From Terriglobia bacterium (GTDB taxonomy: Bacteria > Acidobacteriota > Terriglobia > Bryobacterales > UBA6623), in NCBI GenBank assembly GCA_009841225.1, contig VXMF01000002.1, forward strand, positions 1-64,000: 64,000 nt of DNA, given 5' to 3'. The notes beneath the pieces were generated by a model. The model saw only the letters and a program-made list of their open reading frames with translations, was not told where the DNA came from and searched no databases. Positions within the stretch are counted from its first letter, which is position 1; every line of letters starts with the position of its first letter. Position numbers and translations under genes: made by a program. This document shows positions 1 through 9,595 of this stretch, piece by piece.

Positions 1-54
1 GATCGTGCCCACGTTCACGTGCGGCTTCGAGCGATCAAACTTTTCCTTTGCCAT
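1..54 (-). CDS. tuf: Elongation factor Tu, N-terminal fragment
   Basis: The 18 codons visible read MAKEKFDRSKPHVNVGTI, the invariant N-terminus of bacterial EF-Tu leading into the first GTP-binding loop. The rest of the gene lies off the left edge of the window. A GAGGA-type ribosome binding site sits just before the ATG. It lies directly downstream of a tRNA-Tyr gene on the same strand, matching the common bacterial tRNA-tuf operon. EF-Tu delivers aminoacyl-tRNA to the ribosome as a GTPase. Identity is secure even though only the start is present. Confidence 0.93.
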   Translation of the reverse strand, partial: MAKEKFDRSKPHVNVGTI

Positions 55-112
55 GTCTCTGTGTCCTCTTAGGCTGCGATCCGAAACGCGAATTCAAGGG
101 CGCCACAAACAC

Positions 113-199
113 TGGTGGACGGGGAAGGATTCGAACCTTCGTAGGGCGTAGCCCGACAGATTTACAGTCTGTTGCCTTTGACCGCTCGGCCACCCGTCC
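113..199 (-). tRNA. tRNA-Tyr (anticodon GTA)
   Basis: The minus strand folds as a class II tRNA. The 7-bp acceptor stem GGACGGG pairs with CCCGTCC, the anticodon is GTA (163-165), there is a long variable arm, and the T loop is TTCGAAT. The 3' CCA is encoded (113-115). The 87-nt length and the anticodon identify tyrosine. It precedes tuf by about 58 bp and is probably co-transcribed with it. Confidence 0.95.
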
Positions 200-328
200 G
201 CAAAAGGTACCTTGGTCCGCGTCCCTCGTGGATTTGTGTGAACACCGTTCCTACGTCCGCAGGGGCGCTGCGCCGCGTCACGGTTCGCAATAGGCCGGCC
301 GCCGGTTCCCGGAACAGCCGGTGCTGTT

Positions 329-358
329 ATCTTAGCCCATCCCGGGGGCCCGACGCAA
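329..358 (-). promoter_or_regulatory. Candidate sigma70 promoter for tRNA-Tyr/tuf
   Basis: On the minus strand a TTGCGT (353-358) and a TAAGAT (329-334) are separated by 18 bp, a plausible -35/-10 pair. It lies in the 200-bp non-coding gap between the enolase-superfamily gene and tRNA-Tyr and points toward tRNA-Tyr. Nothing else recognisable is in that gap. Confidence 0.4.
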
Positions 359-402
359 TGCGGGCGAGATGTCCCGACCTCAGGCCGGCAGTCCGCTCGG
401 AA

Positions 403-1647
403 TCATGCGGACAGCTGCCGCTTCACGACCTCCTCGTTGAGTTCGATCCCTAGGCCCGGCCCGGTTGGCGGAGTGATGAAGCCGTTGCTGAAGTCGATCG
501 GCTCCTGAAAGATCTCTCTGTGGAGAGCGTTTGAGTTGAACTCCTGAATCAGCAGGTTCGGCGAGCATGTGTCCAACTGCACCGCTGCGGCTGCAGCAAC
601 GGGACCGCAATACATATGCGGCGCGATCATCGCGTAGTGCGCCTCGGCCATGCCGGCGATCTTCTTGGACTCGAGAATTCCCCCGCACTGGCCGACGTCC
701 AACTGGATGATCTGCGCGGCTTGTTTCTCGAGCACCTGCGAGAACTCGAACTTCGTGACCAAGCGCTCGCCGGTGGCGATCGGGATGCTTGTGTGGGCCG
801 CGACGCGGGCCATCTCGTCAACGTTCTCGGGTGGAACAGGCTCCTCGAACCAGAACGGGTCGAACTCTTCGAGAATGCTGGCCACGCGGATCGCTCCCGC
901 CGTGCTGAACTGGCCGTGGGTGCCGATGCCGATTTCGAGGTCGTCGCCGACCGCATCGCGGATCGCTCGGAAAATCTTGGCCACATGCCGGATCGTCTTC
1001 AGGGAATAGTCGCGCGGAGGGCCGGTGATCGGCCGAAACGGATCTAGCTTGCACGCGGTGTTCCCTGCCCTGACAAGTTCCTCGGCGCGCCTGCCGGCGA
1101 GTTCGGGGTTCTCCCAGACGCCTTGGGTGTTCATGTAAGCGTATGCGCGCAGCCGATCGTGGTACTGGCCGCCCAACAAGTTGTACACAGGCTGCTCGGT
1201 AGCTTTGCCGACCAAGTCCCAGCAGGCCATTTCGATGGCGGAGAGTGCGGGGACGAAGTAAAGGCTCGGGTGGCGGTAGTCGTGAGAGCTGGTGTACATG
1301 TCTTGCCAGATCCGCTCCACGTTGAAGGGGCTCTTGCCGATGACAAACCGCTCGCACAGATCGTGCAGCAGGTCGATTTGCGACTTCAGGTTGGTCACGC
1401 CACCCGTCGGTCGCTCGCCCAATCCGACGAGACCCTCGTCGGTGGTCAGCTGGACGAACAGCCACTTCCGATGGCCGATGTAAGGCTGGACGTTGTCCAA
1501 GAGGATCGATTTCACACCCGTGACTTTCATGCTTCCTGCCTTCGAGCTAGCTGCCAGGTCGGCCGCCGCTGGGAGCGCGGCCACGCGCGTCGTGCCAAGG
1601 CCTGCCGCGAGTGCGCCAGAGCCCTGCAGAAAACTGCGTCGCCGCAT
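403..1647 (-). CDS. Tat-exported enolase-superfamily (galactonate dehydratase-like) protein
   Basis: 414 aa. The N-terminus MRRRSFLQGSG followed by an Ala-rich stretch is a twin-arginine signal. The rest is a mandelate racemase/muconate lactonizing enzyme fold closest to D-galactonate dehydratase (DgoD): capping domain at about 40-160, then a barrel with FEEP (E269 metal ligand), GER (E294 metal ligand) and the base in APH (H344). Where DgoD has DFHGR, this protein has GTHGQ (242-246): the catalytic His is kept (H244) but the first metal-binding Asp is Gly. Known homologues dehydrate sugar acids. Whether this one is active, or acts on another substrate outside the cytoplasm, is unclear. It is separated from the MoxR gene upstream by 159 bp. 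Confidence 0.8.
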   Translation of the reverse strand: MRRRSFLQGSGALAAGLGTTRVAALPAAADLAASSKAGSMKVTGVKSILLDNVQPYIGHRKWLFVQLTTDEGLVGLGERPTGGVTNLKSQIDLLHDLCERFVIGKSPFNVERIWQDMYTSSHDYRHPSLYFVPALSAIEMACWDLVGKATEQPVYNLLGGQYHDRLRAYAYMNTQGVWENPELAGRRAEELVRAGNTACKLDPFRPITGPPRDYSLKTIRHVAKIFRAIRDAVGDDLEIGIGTHGQFSTAGAIRVASILEEFDPFWFEEPVPPENVDEMARVAAHTSIPIATGERLVTKFEFSQVLEKQAAQIIQLDVGQCGGILESKKIAGMAEAHYAMIAPHMYCGPVAAAAAVQLDTCSPNLLIQEFNSNALHREIFQEPIDFSNGFITPPTGPGLGIELNEEVVKRQLSA

Positions 1648-1806
1648 CTTTGCCCGCCTTGACCGCGGCTGCCAGTGGATCGACCCTCAAGTACGTAGGA
1701 CCGAGAATCGCTGGCAGCCGCGCAATATTCTACGGCACTGAGGGCCGTTTCGGGACCGCTTTGAGCGCCGCAGCCGGAATTTTTGGCTCTGGCGGGCGGC
1801 GGCGAC

Positions 1807-2802
1807 CTAGGGCATCGTGGGCTCGGGCAAGGACTCGAGCATTTCGAGCAGGAGGTCGTCTTCGGTCCGCCCATCAGCGTGAGCGTCGAAGTTCAGGATG
1901 ATCCGATGACGCAGGGACGGAAGGGCCAGCTCCCGAACGTCCTCCGTGCTGACGTGCAGCCGCCCGTGCATCAGCGCCCGGACGCGCCCGCAAAGCACGA
2001 GCGCCTGCGCTCCGCGGGGCGAGCTGCCGTAGCGGACGTACTTGCGCGCCAAGGCGTGCTCCCTGCCCGGGCGAGGCTGTGTGGCGAGGACCAAGCTGAT
2101 GGCATAGTCGCGAACATGGGGCGCCACCAAGGTCTGGGACGCGGCGCGTCGCAGCTCGAGAATCTGCTCGCGGTCTAGGATCGCGTCGACCTCCAGCGGA
2201 GTGGTATCCGCCGTACGATCCACGATGGCAGTGAGGTCTTCGCGCTCGGGATACTCCACCAGCAGTTTGAGCAAGAAGCGATCCAACTGCGCCTCGGGCA
2301 ACGGGTAGGTCCCTTCCATCTCGAGCGGGTTTTGCGTAGCCATCACCAAGAACGGCTCGTCGAGCAAGTGCGTTGTCGTGCCGCTGGTGACAGTCTTCTC
2401 TTGCATGGCCTCCAGCAGCGCCGACTGCGTGCGCGGCGTTGCGCGATTGATTTCGTCGGCGAGCACGAGATGCGCGAAGACGGGTCCCTTCTCGAAGCGG
2501 AGCGCCTTGGCGCCGAGCTCGTTGGTGTCCATCACGACACTGCCCAGGATGTCCGCGGGCATCAGGTCGGGGGTGAACTGGATCCGCGAGTAGTCCAAGT
2601 GCAGCGCCCGCCCAAGCGTCCTCAGCAAAGTAGTCTTGCCGAGGCCCGGCACGCCCTCGAGCAACACGTGACCGCCAGAGAGCAGAGCGTTCAGCACGCC
2701 GTCGACCACGCGCTCGTGGCCGACGATCACGCGGTGGATCTGCGCGCGAACGGCGTCGATCTGTTCCGTTGCGCTATGCAGCGTCGTGTCTTGGGCCAGC
2801 AT
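1807..2802 (-). CDS. MoxR-family AAA+ ATPase
   Basis: 331 aa, full length for the family. Walker A is GVPGLGKT (50-57), Walker B is LVLADE (D116/E117), and a sensor-1 region follows with ATQNP. MoxR ATPases act as chaperone-like machines that mature or insert metal cofactors in secreted or membrane complexes, usually with a DUF58 and a von Willebrand A partner. Here the ATG follows the stop of the upstream 492-aa membrane protein with no gap, so the two are co-translated. No DUF58 or VWA gene follows; the next gene is an unrelated enolase-superfamily gene. Family assignment is certain, client unknown. Confidence 0.93.
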   Translation of the reverse strand: MLAQDTTLHSATEQIDAVRAQIHRVIVGHERVVDGVLNALLSGGHVLLEGVPGLGKTTLLRTLGRALHLDYSRIQFTPDLMPADILGSVVMDTNELGAKALRFEKGPVFAHLVLADEINRATPRTQSALLEAMQEKTVTSGTTTHLLDEPFLVMATQNPLEMEGTYPLPEAQLDRFLLKLLVEYPEREDLTAIVDRTADTTPLEVDAILDREQILELRRAASQTLVAPHVRDYAISLVLATQPRPGREHALARKYVRYGSSPRGAQALVLCGRVRALMHGRLHVSTEDVRELALPSLRHRIILNFDAHADGRTEDDLLLEMLESLPEPTMP

Positions 2803-4281
2803 CTACTCGGCGTTCCTTCTCAACGTGTCGAAATAGTTCTGGATGTAGGTGCGGTAGGACGCGGGGATCTCGTCCCGGCTTACGGACCCGCTGCCGTCGC
2901 CGTGGGAGGTCGAACGCTGATTGTACGGCACGGACGCTGACTGCTCGGCCAGGCGAGTCTCGATCGTTACCTCGCCCCGCATGTTCTCGGCGCGTTCCAT
3001 GTAGAGTTCTTCGAGGGCGCCGAGCACCTCCAACTGCTCCGCTTCGGCCAGTTCCTTGTCACCGTCACTTGAGCCAGCAGCCGAGGCGTTTCCCCCACCG
3101 CTCTGGTCGCCGGTGCTGTCCTCGCCGCTAGTGGTTCCGGCGGATGCGGATTCGCCAGCCTCGGGCCCGGCCTCGCCACCCTCCATCGATGCATCGGCCG
3201 CCTGGCCCGACGGATCCTGTTCTGCCTCTCCCGAGTCGGCGGGATTTCCCGACGATGCGGTCTCTTCTGTGCTGCCGCTGCCCTGTTCCTGCCCCGATTC
3301 CGAGCTTGAAGACTCGGTGGAAGCCATGTCCAGAGTCTGCAGCATGTTGTCGAACGCCTGCTTGAGCTTGTCGAACAGGCTCTGGGCCTCCTCGTCCCAG
3401 AGGTCGCTGCCGGTGTCAGACGGCAGGTTGTTGTCCTGGCCGTCCGGCGACAAACCCGCGTCCTCGGCTTGCAGGGTCGAATCCTCGAGCAGGCCCTCGG
3501 GGCCCTGCTCCTCCAAGGGGACCGTGATCAGTCCTTCCACGTCGGGCATCTGGACCGCCTCGCTGGGCGGCTCCTCATGGGCTTCGCGAGGCAGTTCAGA
3601 CTTGGGAGAGTCTTGTTCGGATGCAGGTCGTTCGAAGAACTCTTCGTCCCCCGGGAGGAGCTGATCCGTGTCCGGCCGCTCGATCGCCGCCGCTCGCTGC
3701 CGCTCGTCCGCGTTCGGAGCGGGCCGCTGGCCGAAGATGGCCGTCAGGATCAGCGATGCCAAGGGAGGCTCGAACGAGATGGTCGCTTGCAGCCCGACGC
3801 GAAGCCCAAAGAGAACCAGAGCGGACGCCAGCAACCAGACGCTCGCGCGCTGGGCCGGCGACACGACGCCCGGAAACGCTTGCCGGGGGTCTACGTGTGC
3901 AGCGAGCCTAGAGGCGGACTCGTACTGGGCGGCCGCGACGCGGCCGTGCTGCTTATCGATCCCTACTGTTTTGAAGTGATACGCCGTGGACACGGCGTCT
4001 TGGAGGCCCGAACGCGCGTCCACCAGCTGTGCTACCGCGTACCTCGTTGGCAAGTAAGTGCCCAGTCGCCGGGCGGCGATCCAGACCCCGAGCCCGGCGA
4101 CTAAAGGAAGCGTGACGAACGGAACATAGCGTGTGCCGAGCACGAGCAGGCCGCAGAAGCCGACTAGGCAGACTGCGAGCGCTAGGCAGCCTTCTCGCGT
4201 GCGAAGCTGCCCGGCAACACGCTTGCGACAGGTCTCGACTAGCCCCTCGACGAGACCTAGGTTCAAATCAGATGCGGGCAT
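2803..4281 (-). CDS. Large acidic membrane protein linked to MoxR
   Basis: 492 aa. There are two hydrophobic segments near the N-terminus (about 32-70) and another at about 148-165. A long low-complexity stretch follows (about 200-420), rich in Ser, Glu, Gly and Asp, then a short structured C-terminus ending in a Tyr/Arg-rich helix. The layout (membrane anchor, disordered acidic linker, C-terminal tail, upstream of moxR) resembles the DUF4175-like membrane proteins of aerotolerance-type operons, but I cannot assign it to a family with certainty. Co-translation with MoxR suggests it is the partner on which the ATPase acts. Confidence 0.6.
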   Translation of the reverse strand: MPASDLNLGLVEGLVETCRKRVAGQLRTREGCLALAVCLVGFCGLLVLGTRYVPFVTLPLVAGLGVWIAARRLGTYLPTRYAVAQLVDARSGLQDAVSTAYHFKTVGIDKQHGRVAAAQYESASRLAAHVDPRQAFPGVVSPAQRASVWLLASALVLFGLRVGLQATISFEPPLASLILTAIFGQRPAPNADERQRAAAIERPDTDQLLPGDEEFFERPASEQDSPKSELPREAHEEPPSEAVQMPDVEGLITVPLEEQGPEGLLEDSTLQAEDAGLSPDGQDNNLPSDTGSDLWDEEAQSLFDKLKQAFDNMLQTLDMASTESSSSESGQEQGSGSTEETASSGNPADSGEAEQDPSGQAADASMEGGEAGPEAGESASAGTTSGEDSTGDQSGGGNASAAGSSDGDKELAEAEQLEVLGALEELYMERAENMRGEVTIETRLAEQSASVPYNQRSTSHGDGSGSVSRDEIPASYRTYIQNYFDTLRRNAE

Positions 4282-4307
4282 AGGCCGGTCGGCCGGAACA
4301 GAACACG

Positions 4308-4313
4308 ATTATA
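4308..4313 (-). promoter_or_regulatory. Candidate -10 box for the membrane protein-moxR operon
   Basis: A perfect TATAAT on the minus strand, 27 bp before the ATG at 4281, in the divergent gap with the TPR lipoprotein. No convincing -35 hexamer is visible 17 bp upstream. Confidence 0.4.
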
Positions 4314-4378
4314 AGAGAGAGCGACCGTTCTCCGTTGCGTCAGGCGCTAGACTGCTGATTGTTCGGGGTTCCAGCAAG

Positions 4379-5233
4379 TTGTCCAAGTCCTTCATCGCTT
4401 TGGCCATCGTGGCGCTGCTCGCGTACGGTTGCCGCGCGGGCGCCCAGGAGGACGTGCGCCTGCTTCAGGATGCCATTGCATCGTTGCGCTCCGGGGATGC
4501 GGCCAGCGCGGCTGAAGTGGCCAGCGGGCAGATTGAGGCCTCTGCGGAACCGAATCCCACCGCGTTCTGGATCCGGGCGCAGGCTCGGACGCATCTTGAG
4601 GAGTACGCCGGAGCCGCCCAAGACTACGAGCGGCTCGCCGAGATGGAGCCTGACAGTGCCCGAATCAGCTTAGATCTGGGCGCGGCGAGGTTCCGTAACG
4701 GGGACATGGCCGGATCGGTTGCCGCTTTCGAGCGCGTAGCGGAGTTGGAAGCGCACGCGAGGGCGCAGCTTTGGCAGCTCGGAATCTCCCAATACTACGC
4801 GAGGGACTTCGCAGGTTGCGCGTCCCTGTTCGAGCTTCACCGCACGGTCAACCCGCAGGACGTGGAGAACTCTGTCTGGCACTTCCTGTGCGTAGCCGCG
4901 ACCCGGGGCTTCGACGCCGCGCGTGCGGGACTGATCCCGATCGACAGGGACGGCAGGGTGCCGATGATGGAGGTATTCGCTCTCTTCGGGGGCAGAGGTG
5001 GAGTGCAAGACGTGTTGGACGCGGCTGAAAGAGCCTCCGGTTCCGGCAGCGGGACAGGCCCGGAGTTCTACGCTCACCTGTATTTGGGCCTGTACCACGA
5101 AGCTGCGGGAGACGCCGCGAGCTCACGAACGCACATTGCGAAGGCTGTTCAGCTAAAGCAATCCGGAAACTACATGTGGCAGGTTGCCAGGGTGCACCAA
5201 GAGCTTCGCGAGCGTTCCGAAGATGGCCGGTGA
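4379..5233 (+). CDS. TPR lipoprotein
   Basis: 284 aa from a TTG start at 4379. That start gives MSKSFIALAIVALLAYGC, a signal peptide ending in a lipobox-like AYGC. The same frame stays open further upstream into the antisense of the neighbouring gene and has no better start. The mature part is Ala-rich helical repeats typical of tetratricopeptide repeats (LDLGAARFRNGDMAGSVAAF, LWQLGISQYYARDFAGCASL, AHLYLGLYHEAAGDAASS). It is probably an outer- or inner-membrane-anchored scaffold for protein-protein contacts. A TAGACT box sits at about 4351-4356. No specific pathway can be named. Confidence 0.7.
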   Translation: MSKSFIALAIVALLAYGCRAGAQEDVRLLQDAIASLRSGDAASAAEVASGQIEASAEPNPTAFWIRAQARTHLEEYAGAAQDYERLAEMEPDSARISLDLGAARFRNGDMAGSVAAFERVAELEAHARAQLWQLGISQYYARDFAGCASLFELHRTVNPQDVENSVWHFLCVAATRGFDAARAGLIPIDRDGRVPMMEVFALFGGRGGVQDVLDAAERASGSGSGTGPEFYAHLYLGLYHEAAGDAASSRTHIAKAVQLKQSGNYMWQVARVHQELRERSEDGR

Positions 5234-5454
5234 TCGCACTAGGCTTCGCAGCAATCCGGTCACCAAGCTCTGCCCGAGAGTGGGTCGGGGCGCTGCGAGT
5301 TGGGGCAGCGGCTCCGGTTGCGGTTTTCGTGGCAGACCGCAGACTCCATCACGATGCGTCGGTACGGAACCGATGGATGGTGCGCACGAGCGAAGTGGCC
5401 GTCCACCACCATCCGATTGCGAAATCTCTGGGCCAAAGCACCTTCTAAGCGGGT

Positions 5455-5895
5455 CTACGGCAGAGTACGGAAAGGATCAATTGCGGAGATTCCGAGCGGG
5501 GCGAAACGGCGCAGATTGCGGGTTAGGATCGTCATTCCTCGGCTACTGGCAGTAGCAGCGATCGCTATGTCGGCAAAGCCAGGTGAAGACCCCGCCCCAC
5601 GTGCTTTGTCCATCAATTCCCCCGCCAAACGCGCTGCGGGAGTGTCGAACGCGAGGACTCTGTCCCCGTATAGATGGACTATCAGTTCGAGCCACTCAGC
5701 GATATTGGCGGCCTTTGCTACAGCTCCCTCCCGCTTCAGCTTTGCGATGCCGCTACAGATCTCTGCCACCGTGACCGCCGACAAGAACAGATCTCCAGAG
5801 TGAGCATCCATCCAATCCGTCAGCTCTTGGGAGCGCCTAGCTCTTCTAGGCGCTGCACTCGAAAGCACGTCGGTGTCTAACAGATACAAGCTCAT
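5455..5895 (-). CDS. PIN-domain ribonuclease toxin (VapC/FitB type)
   Basis: 146 aa, normal for VapC. The N-terminal LLDTDVLSS carries the first catalytic Asp (D7), a conserved Glu lies in SAVTVAEICSG, the third acidic position is in GFADIAIAATA, and TRNLRRF closes the fold. VapC toxins are Mg-dependent RNases that cut tRNA or rRNA. The gene starts 3 bp after its antitoxin gene, so the two are co-translated. All catalytic positions are intact. Confidence 0.88.
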   Translation of the reverse strand: MSLYLLDTDVLSSAAPRRARRSQELTDWMDAHSGDLFLSAVTVAEICSGIAKLKREGAVAKAANIAEWLELIVHLYGDRVLAFDTPAARLAGELMDKARGAGSSPGFADIAIAATASSRGMTILTRNLRRFAPLGISAIDPFRTLP

Positions 5896-5898
5896 CTC

Positions 5899-6141
5899 CT
5901 AAAGCGAAGTCTCCCTCAGTCCAGTCGCATCGCGCGGCGGCAGATCTCCGTCTTCGAGGGGCGCGGACACTAGCAGCCGGCCGAAGGATGGCACCTGGCG
6001 GAGACGATTCCATTCGTCGACCCCAAGGATGACAGCGCGGGGCTTCCCGTGACGGGTGATCACGGCTGCCCTCCCCTTGGCGGCGTTCTCCACGAGGGCC
6101 GACAACTTGGCCTTGGCATCGCGCAACTGAACCGTAAGCAT
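5899..6141 (-). CDS. Phd/YefM-type antitoxin
   Basis: 80 aa. The ATG at 6141 gives MLTVQLRDAKAKLSALVENA, the standard Phd/YefM DNA-binding N-terminus, and has a GGAAG ribosome binding site upstream. A longer reading frame upstream lacks family resemblance. VITRHGKPRAVILGVDEWNRL is the second conserved block; the C-terminal tail would bind and inhibit the downstream PIN toxin. The pair forms a stand-alone addiction or stress module between the TPR lipoprotein and the ABC operon. Confidence 0.88.
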   Translation of the reverse strand: MLTVQLRDAKAKLSALVENAAKGRAAVITRHGKPRAVILGVDEWNRLRQVPSFGRLLVSAPLEDGDLPPRDATGLRETSL

Positions 6142-6160
6142 GAGATTCTTCCAAAAAAGA

Positions 6161-6185
6161 CTACATAGGTCATAATTTAGTGTAG
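6161..6185 (-). promoter_or_regulatory. Candidate operator/promoter of the Phd-VapC operon
   Basis: An inverted repeat CTACA (6161-6165) and TGTAG (6181-6185) surrounds an AT-rich core that contains -10-like hexamers on the minus strand (TAAATT, TATGAC). Toxin-antitoxin operons of this type are repressed by their own antitoxin at such palindromes. The half-sites are only 5 bp. Confidence 0.35.
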
Positions 6186-6457
6186 CGCACGGGACAGAGC
6201 ATGGCATTAGGAAGAATCGCACCAGAGGGGAGGCCAAGGCCGATCAAGTGCTCGCTGCGGCGTGGGTCGATGCCTTACCCGCCTGCCAGCAACATCTCGA
6301 GATACTCACGCCCCTCGCCACTTGAGGATCGGCTAGGTCTGTCGCTGTCGGGGAGGTGTCGCAACGAAGTCGACCACACACAGTCCGAAGTTGAGTTGCC
6401 TACACTACAATCGGCGTTCGTGTCGCGATTTGAGTACGGGAGTCAGGAGTTTCGAAG
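6186..6457. other. Intergenic region, toxin-antitoxin to ABC operon
   Basis: No gene recognised. Near its right end are overlapping TACACT and TACAAT boxes (about 6395-6404), probably -10 elements for the ABC operon. An AGGAG ribosome binding site (6445-6449) lies 8 bp before the ATG at 6458. Confidence 0.4.
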
Positions 6458-7222
6458 ATGATGGCGTCGATTCCCGATCCGGCCCAGCAAGCCAGTGCCG
6501 CGGATGGCATTCGCAGCAACGATATCGTTTTCGAAGCCAAGAACGTTACCAAGCGCTACGACATGGGCGAAGTGACCGTCGATGCTCTACGCGGCGTGAA
6601 CCTGAGCCTGCGTGCATCGGAGTTCATCGTCCTGCTCGGGCCGTCAGGCAGCGGCAAGTCGACCCTGCTCAACATCTTGGGTGGCCTAGACGTGCCCACC
6701 TCGGGGACGGTCACCTATCGCGGCCGCGACCTTAGCGGAGCGGACGACGCGACGCGGACGGCGTACCGCCGAAACAACGTGGGCTTTGTGTTCCAGTTCT
6801 ACAACCTGATTCCGAGCCTGACGGCTAGAGAGAACGTAGCGCTGGTGACCGAGATCGTGCGCGATCCCATGCCGCCGCAGGAAGCGCTACGAATCGTTGG
6901 GCTCGGCGACCGCATGAACCACTTCCCTGCGCAGCTCTCGGGCGGCGAACAGCAGCGCGTAGCGATCGCCCGGGCAATTTCTAAGCGCCCCGAAGTATTG
7001 CTGTGCGATGAACCCACTGGAGCGCTGGACATCTCGACTGGAGTAGTGGTGTTGGAGGCCATCGAGCGCATCAATCGCGAACTGGGCACAGCCACGGCGG
7101 TGATCACCCATAACGCCGCCGTGGCGTCCATCGCGGACCGCGTCGTACAGCTCTCAGATGGCCTGATCGTGGCGGATCGCAGCAATCCCGTCAAGACCGC
7201 AGCACGGGACCTCACGTGGTAG
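6458..7222 (+). CDS. ABC transporter ATPase (MacB/LolD type)
   Basis: 254 aa. Walker A is GPSGSGKST (61-69), the ABC signature is LSGGEQQ (160-166), and Walker B is LLCDEP (D184/E185). The family energises type VII ABC (FtsX-fold) permeases that work by mechanotransmission, moving lipoproteins, peptides or drugs at the periplasmic face. The ATG at 6458 has a good AGGAG site. Only 3 bp separate it from the permease gene, and a membrane-fusion adaptor follows, so the three genes are one operon. Confidence 0.93.
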   Translation: MMASIPDPAQQASAADGIRSNDIVFEAKNVTKRYDMGEVTVDALRGVNLSLRASEFIVLLGPSGSGKSTLLNILGGLDVPTSGTVTYRGRDLSGADDATRTAYRRNNVGFVFQFYNLIPSLTARENVALVTEIVRDPMPPQEALRIVGLGDRMNHFPAQLSGGEQQRVAIARAISKRPEVLLCDEPTGALDISTGVVVLEAIERINRELGTATAVITHNAAVASIADRVVQLSDGLIVADRSNPVKTAARDLTW

Positions 7223-7225
7223 GCC

Positions 7226-9592
7226 ATGCAGGCGCTTGACCGCAAGCTCTTCCGCGACCTTTGGCGGATCAAGGGCCAAGCGCTCGCGATCAGCATGGTC
7301 ATCGCCGTCGGCGTGCTGATGCTGATCGCCTACCTCAGCAATTTCAACTCGCTGCAGTCCACGCGGGACGCCTATTACGAGCGCCAGCGCTTCGGGCATG
7401 TCTTCGCAACCTTGAAACGCGCACCACTGTCGCTTGGAAACCGCATCTCGGCAATTCCGGGCGTGGCGCAGGCCGAGACACGGGTTGTATTCGACGTGGC
7501 ATTGGATGTGGAAGGGCTTGCCGAGCCGGCCACGGGCCGCTTGGTGTCCATTCCCGAGCGCCAGCGAGAAATCGTGAACGATGTCGTGCTGGTGCGGGGC
7601 CGCTATATCGAACCCGGACGGTCTGACGAGGCAATCATCTCCCTGGGTTTCGCGGATGCCAACCGGCTCGAGCCCGGGGACACGGTAGGCGCCATTCTCA
7701 ATGGCCGTCGGCGGGATCTCGAGGTCGTCGGCGTGGGACTGTCGCCGGAATACGTCTATACGATTCGACCCGGCGAGATGATCCCCGACAACGCCCGCTT
7801 TGGAGTGTTCTGGATGGGACGCCGGGCGCTCGGCGCTGCATTCGACATGGAAGGCGGCTTCAACGATGTCTCCTTGCTGCTGCGCCCCGGCACGCAGGTC
7901 GAAGGCGTGATCCAAGAGCTCGACGAGCTGTTGAGGCCGTATGGGGGCTGGGGCGCGATCCCTCGCGACCTGCAGCTGTCCCACTGGTCGGTCCAAAACG
8001 AGCTCAACGGTATCCGAGTGGCTGGCGTGATCATCCCGATAGTGTTCCTGGGTGTGGCAGCCTTCCTGCTGCATGTCGTGCTGCATCGCATCGTCGCGGT
8101 GCAACGCGAGCAGATTGCAACCCTCAAGGCCCTCGGCTATCAGCGGCTCTCGATTGCGTTGCACTACACGTATTGGGCTTTGGCAATCAGCCTGACGGGC
8201 ACACTGATCGGAACGGTTTGTGGCGCTCTTCTAGGTCGCGGGATGCTGTCTATGTACAACGACTTCTTCCGCTTCCCAGTCCTCGAATATCGCTTGGACC
8301 CTGTTGTGGTGGCCGGGGCTGTGGTATTGGGCATCGTTGCCGCGGTGTTCGGAGCGCGCACATCCGTTCGCCGGGCAGTCCGCTTGCAGCCCGCGGAGGC
8401 GATGCGGCCGGAGCCGCCAGCGAAGTACTCAGCTAGTCTTGTGGAGCGGCTCGGCCTGCGGCGGCTGCTGTCGCAGCCAGCTCGCATCATTCTCCGCAAC
8501 ATCGAACGCCAGCCGGTGCGCTCGGCGATCACGATCGGCGGCATCGCGCTGTCGTTAGCCGTTCTGATCGTGGGGATGTTCGCGGTCGACTCGCTCGACC
8601 TGATGATGGACATGCAGTTCCGCGTTTCCCAGAGGCAGGATCTGCAGCTCACCTTCACCGAGCCAATCTCGCCAGACGGGATCTACTCCCTGCAGCGGCT
8701 GCCCGGCGTGATGATGGCCGAACCCGTGCTTTCGGTTCCAGTCCGGCTAAGGTCAGGGCAGCGGTCCCGCCAACTGTCGATCATGGGCCTGCCGCATCTC
8801 CCGCAGCTTTTCCGGGTCATCGACGTCGAAACACTGAGTCCGGCTGACCTGTCTCACGACGGTGTCGTACTAGCGGAACGACTGGCACACGTGCTGGACG
8901 TCGGGCCCGGTGACTCGATCACTGCCGAGGTGCTGATCGGTAGCAGGCCCGTGCGCGAAATCGCCATCACAAGCACCGTCCGCCAGCACATGGGCCTTGC
9001 CGCGTATATGAACATCGACGCCGTCCGGCGCCTGCTGCACCACGACAAGACGCTGTCCGGCGGCTACCTGACCGTCGACTCACAAGCGCTTCCGGAATTG
9101 TTCAGAGCCATCAAGGAGACTCCCGCGATCGCGGGTAGCGGACTGAAGGCGGCGGCGCTGAAATCCTTTCAGGAAACATTCGCGGCCAACCTGGGCATCA
9201 TGATCTTCTTCAACGTGCTGTTTGCGTCGATCATTGCATTCGGCGTGGTCTACAACGCGGCCCGAGTCTCGTTGGCCGAGCGGAGCCGGGAATTGGCGAG
9301 CCTGCGCGTGATGGGCTTCACGCGTCAGGAGATTTCCGCAATCTTGCTGGGAGAGCTTGGGATTTTGGCGTTGCTTGCGCTACCTTTGGGGTTACTTCTC
9401 GGCTACGCGCTGACGTCCCTGCTCACCAAGGCCATGGAAACGGAGCTCTATGCGCTGCCCTTTTCGGTCGTGCCCTCGACGTACGCGGTATGCGCGTTGA
9501 CCATTCTGGGGGCCACGGTGGTCTCGGGCCTGATAGTGCGCCGCAAGCTTGACCGCTTGGACCTGCTGGAAGTCCTGAAGGCGAAGGAGTAG
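7226..9592 (+). CDS. FtsX-like ABC permease
   Basis: 788 aa, twice the size of MacB-type subunits because it carries two FtsX domains. There is an N-terminal TM (about 12-36) and a periplasmic domain, then a first set of TM helices at about 265-390 with [10 protein letters not shown] second TM and periplasmic domain begin near 430, and C-terminal TMs (about 650-780) carry [16 protein letters not shown]. These short cytoplasmic coupling helices (ALGYQ, VMGFT) contact the ATPase. The likely role is transport or lipoprotein-type extraction with the adjacent ATPase and adaptor; the substrate is unknown. Confidence 0.9.
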   Translation: MQALDRKLFRDLWRIKGQALAISMVIAVGVLMLIAYLSNFNSLQSTRDAYYERQRFGHVFATLKRAPLSLGNRISAIPGVAQAETRVVFDVALDVEGLAEPATGRLVSIPERQREIVNDVVLVRGRYIEPGRSDEAIISLGFADANRLEPGDTVGAILNGRRRDLEVVGVGLSPEYVYTIRPGEMIPDNARFGVFWMGRRALGAAFDMEGGFNDVSLLLRPGTQVEGVIQELDELLRPYGGWGAIPRDLQLSHWSVQNELNGIRVAGVIIPIVFLGVAAFLLHVVLHRIVAVQREQIATLKALGYQRLSIALHYTYWALAISLTGTLIGTVCGALLGRGMLSMYNDFFRFPVLEYRLDPVVVAGAVVLGIVAAVFGARTSVRRAVRLQPAEAMRPEPPAKYSASLVERLGLRRLLSQPARIILRNIERQPVRSAITIGGIALSLAVLIVGMFAVDSLDLMMDMQFRVSQRQDLQLTFTEPISPDGIYSLQRLPGVMMAEPVLSVPVRLRSGQRSRQLSIMGLPHLPQLFRVIDVETLSPADLSHDGVVLAERLAHVLDVGPGDSITAEVLIGSRPVREIAITSTVRQHMGLAAYMNIDAVRRLLHHDKTLSGGYLTVDSQALPELFRAIKETPAIAGSGLKAAALKSFQETFAANLGIMIFFNVLFASIIAFGVVYNAARVSLAERSRELASLRVMGFTRQEISAILLGELGILALLALPLGLLLGYALTSLLTKAMETELYALPFSVVPSTYAVCALTILGATVVSGLIVRRKLDRLDLLEVLKAKE

Positions 9593-9595
9593 CAG

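Noticed and set aside
7154..8164. A 336-codon minus-strand frame over the ABC permease gene
   Set aside because: Antisense shadow of a well-defined FtsX permease; no start signal or family features.
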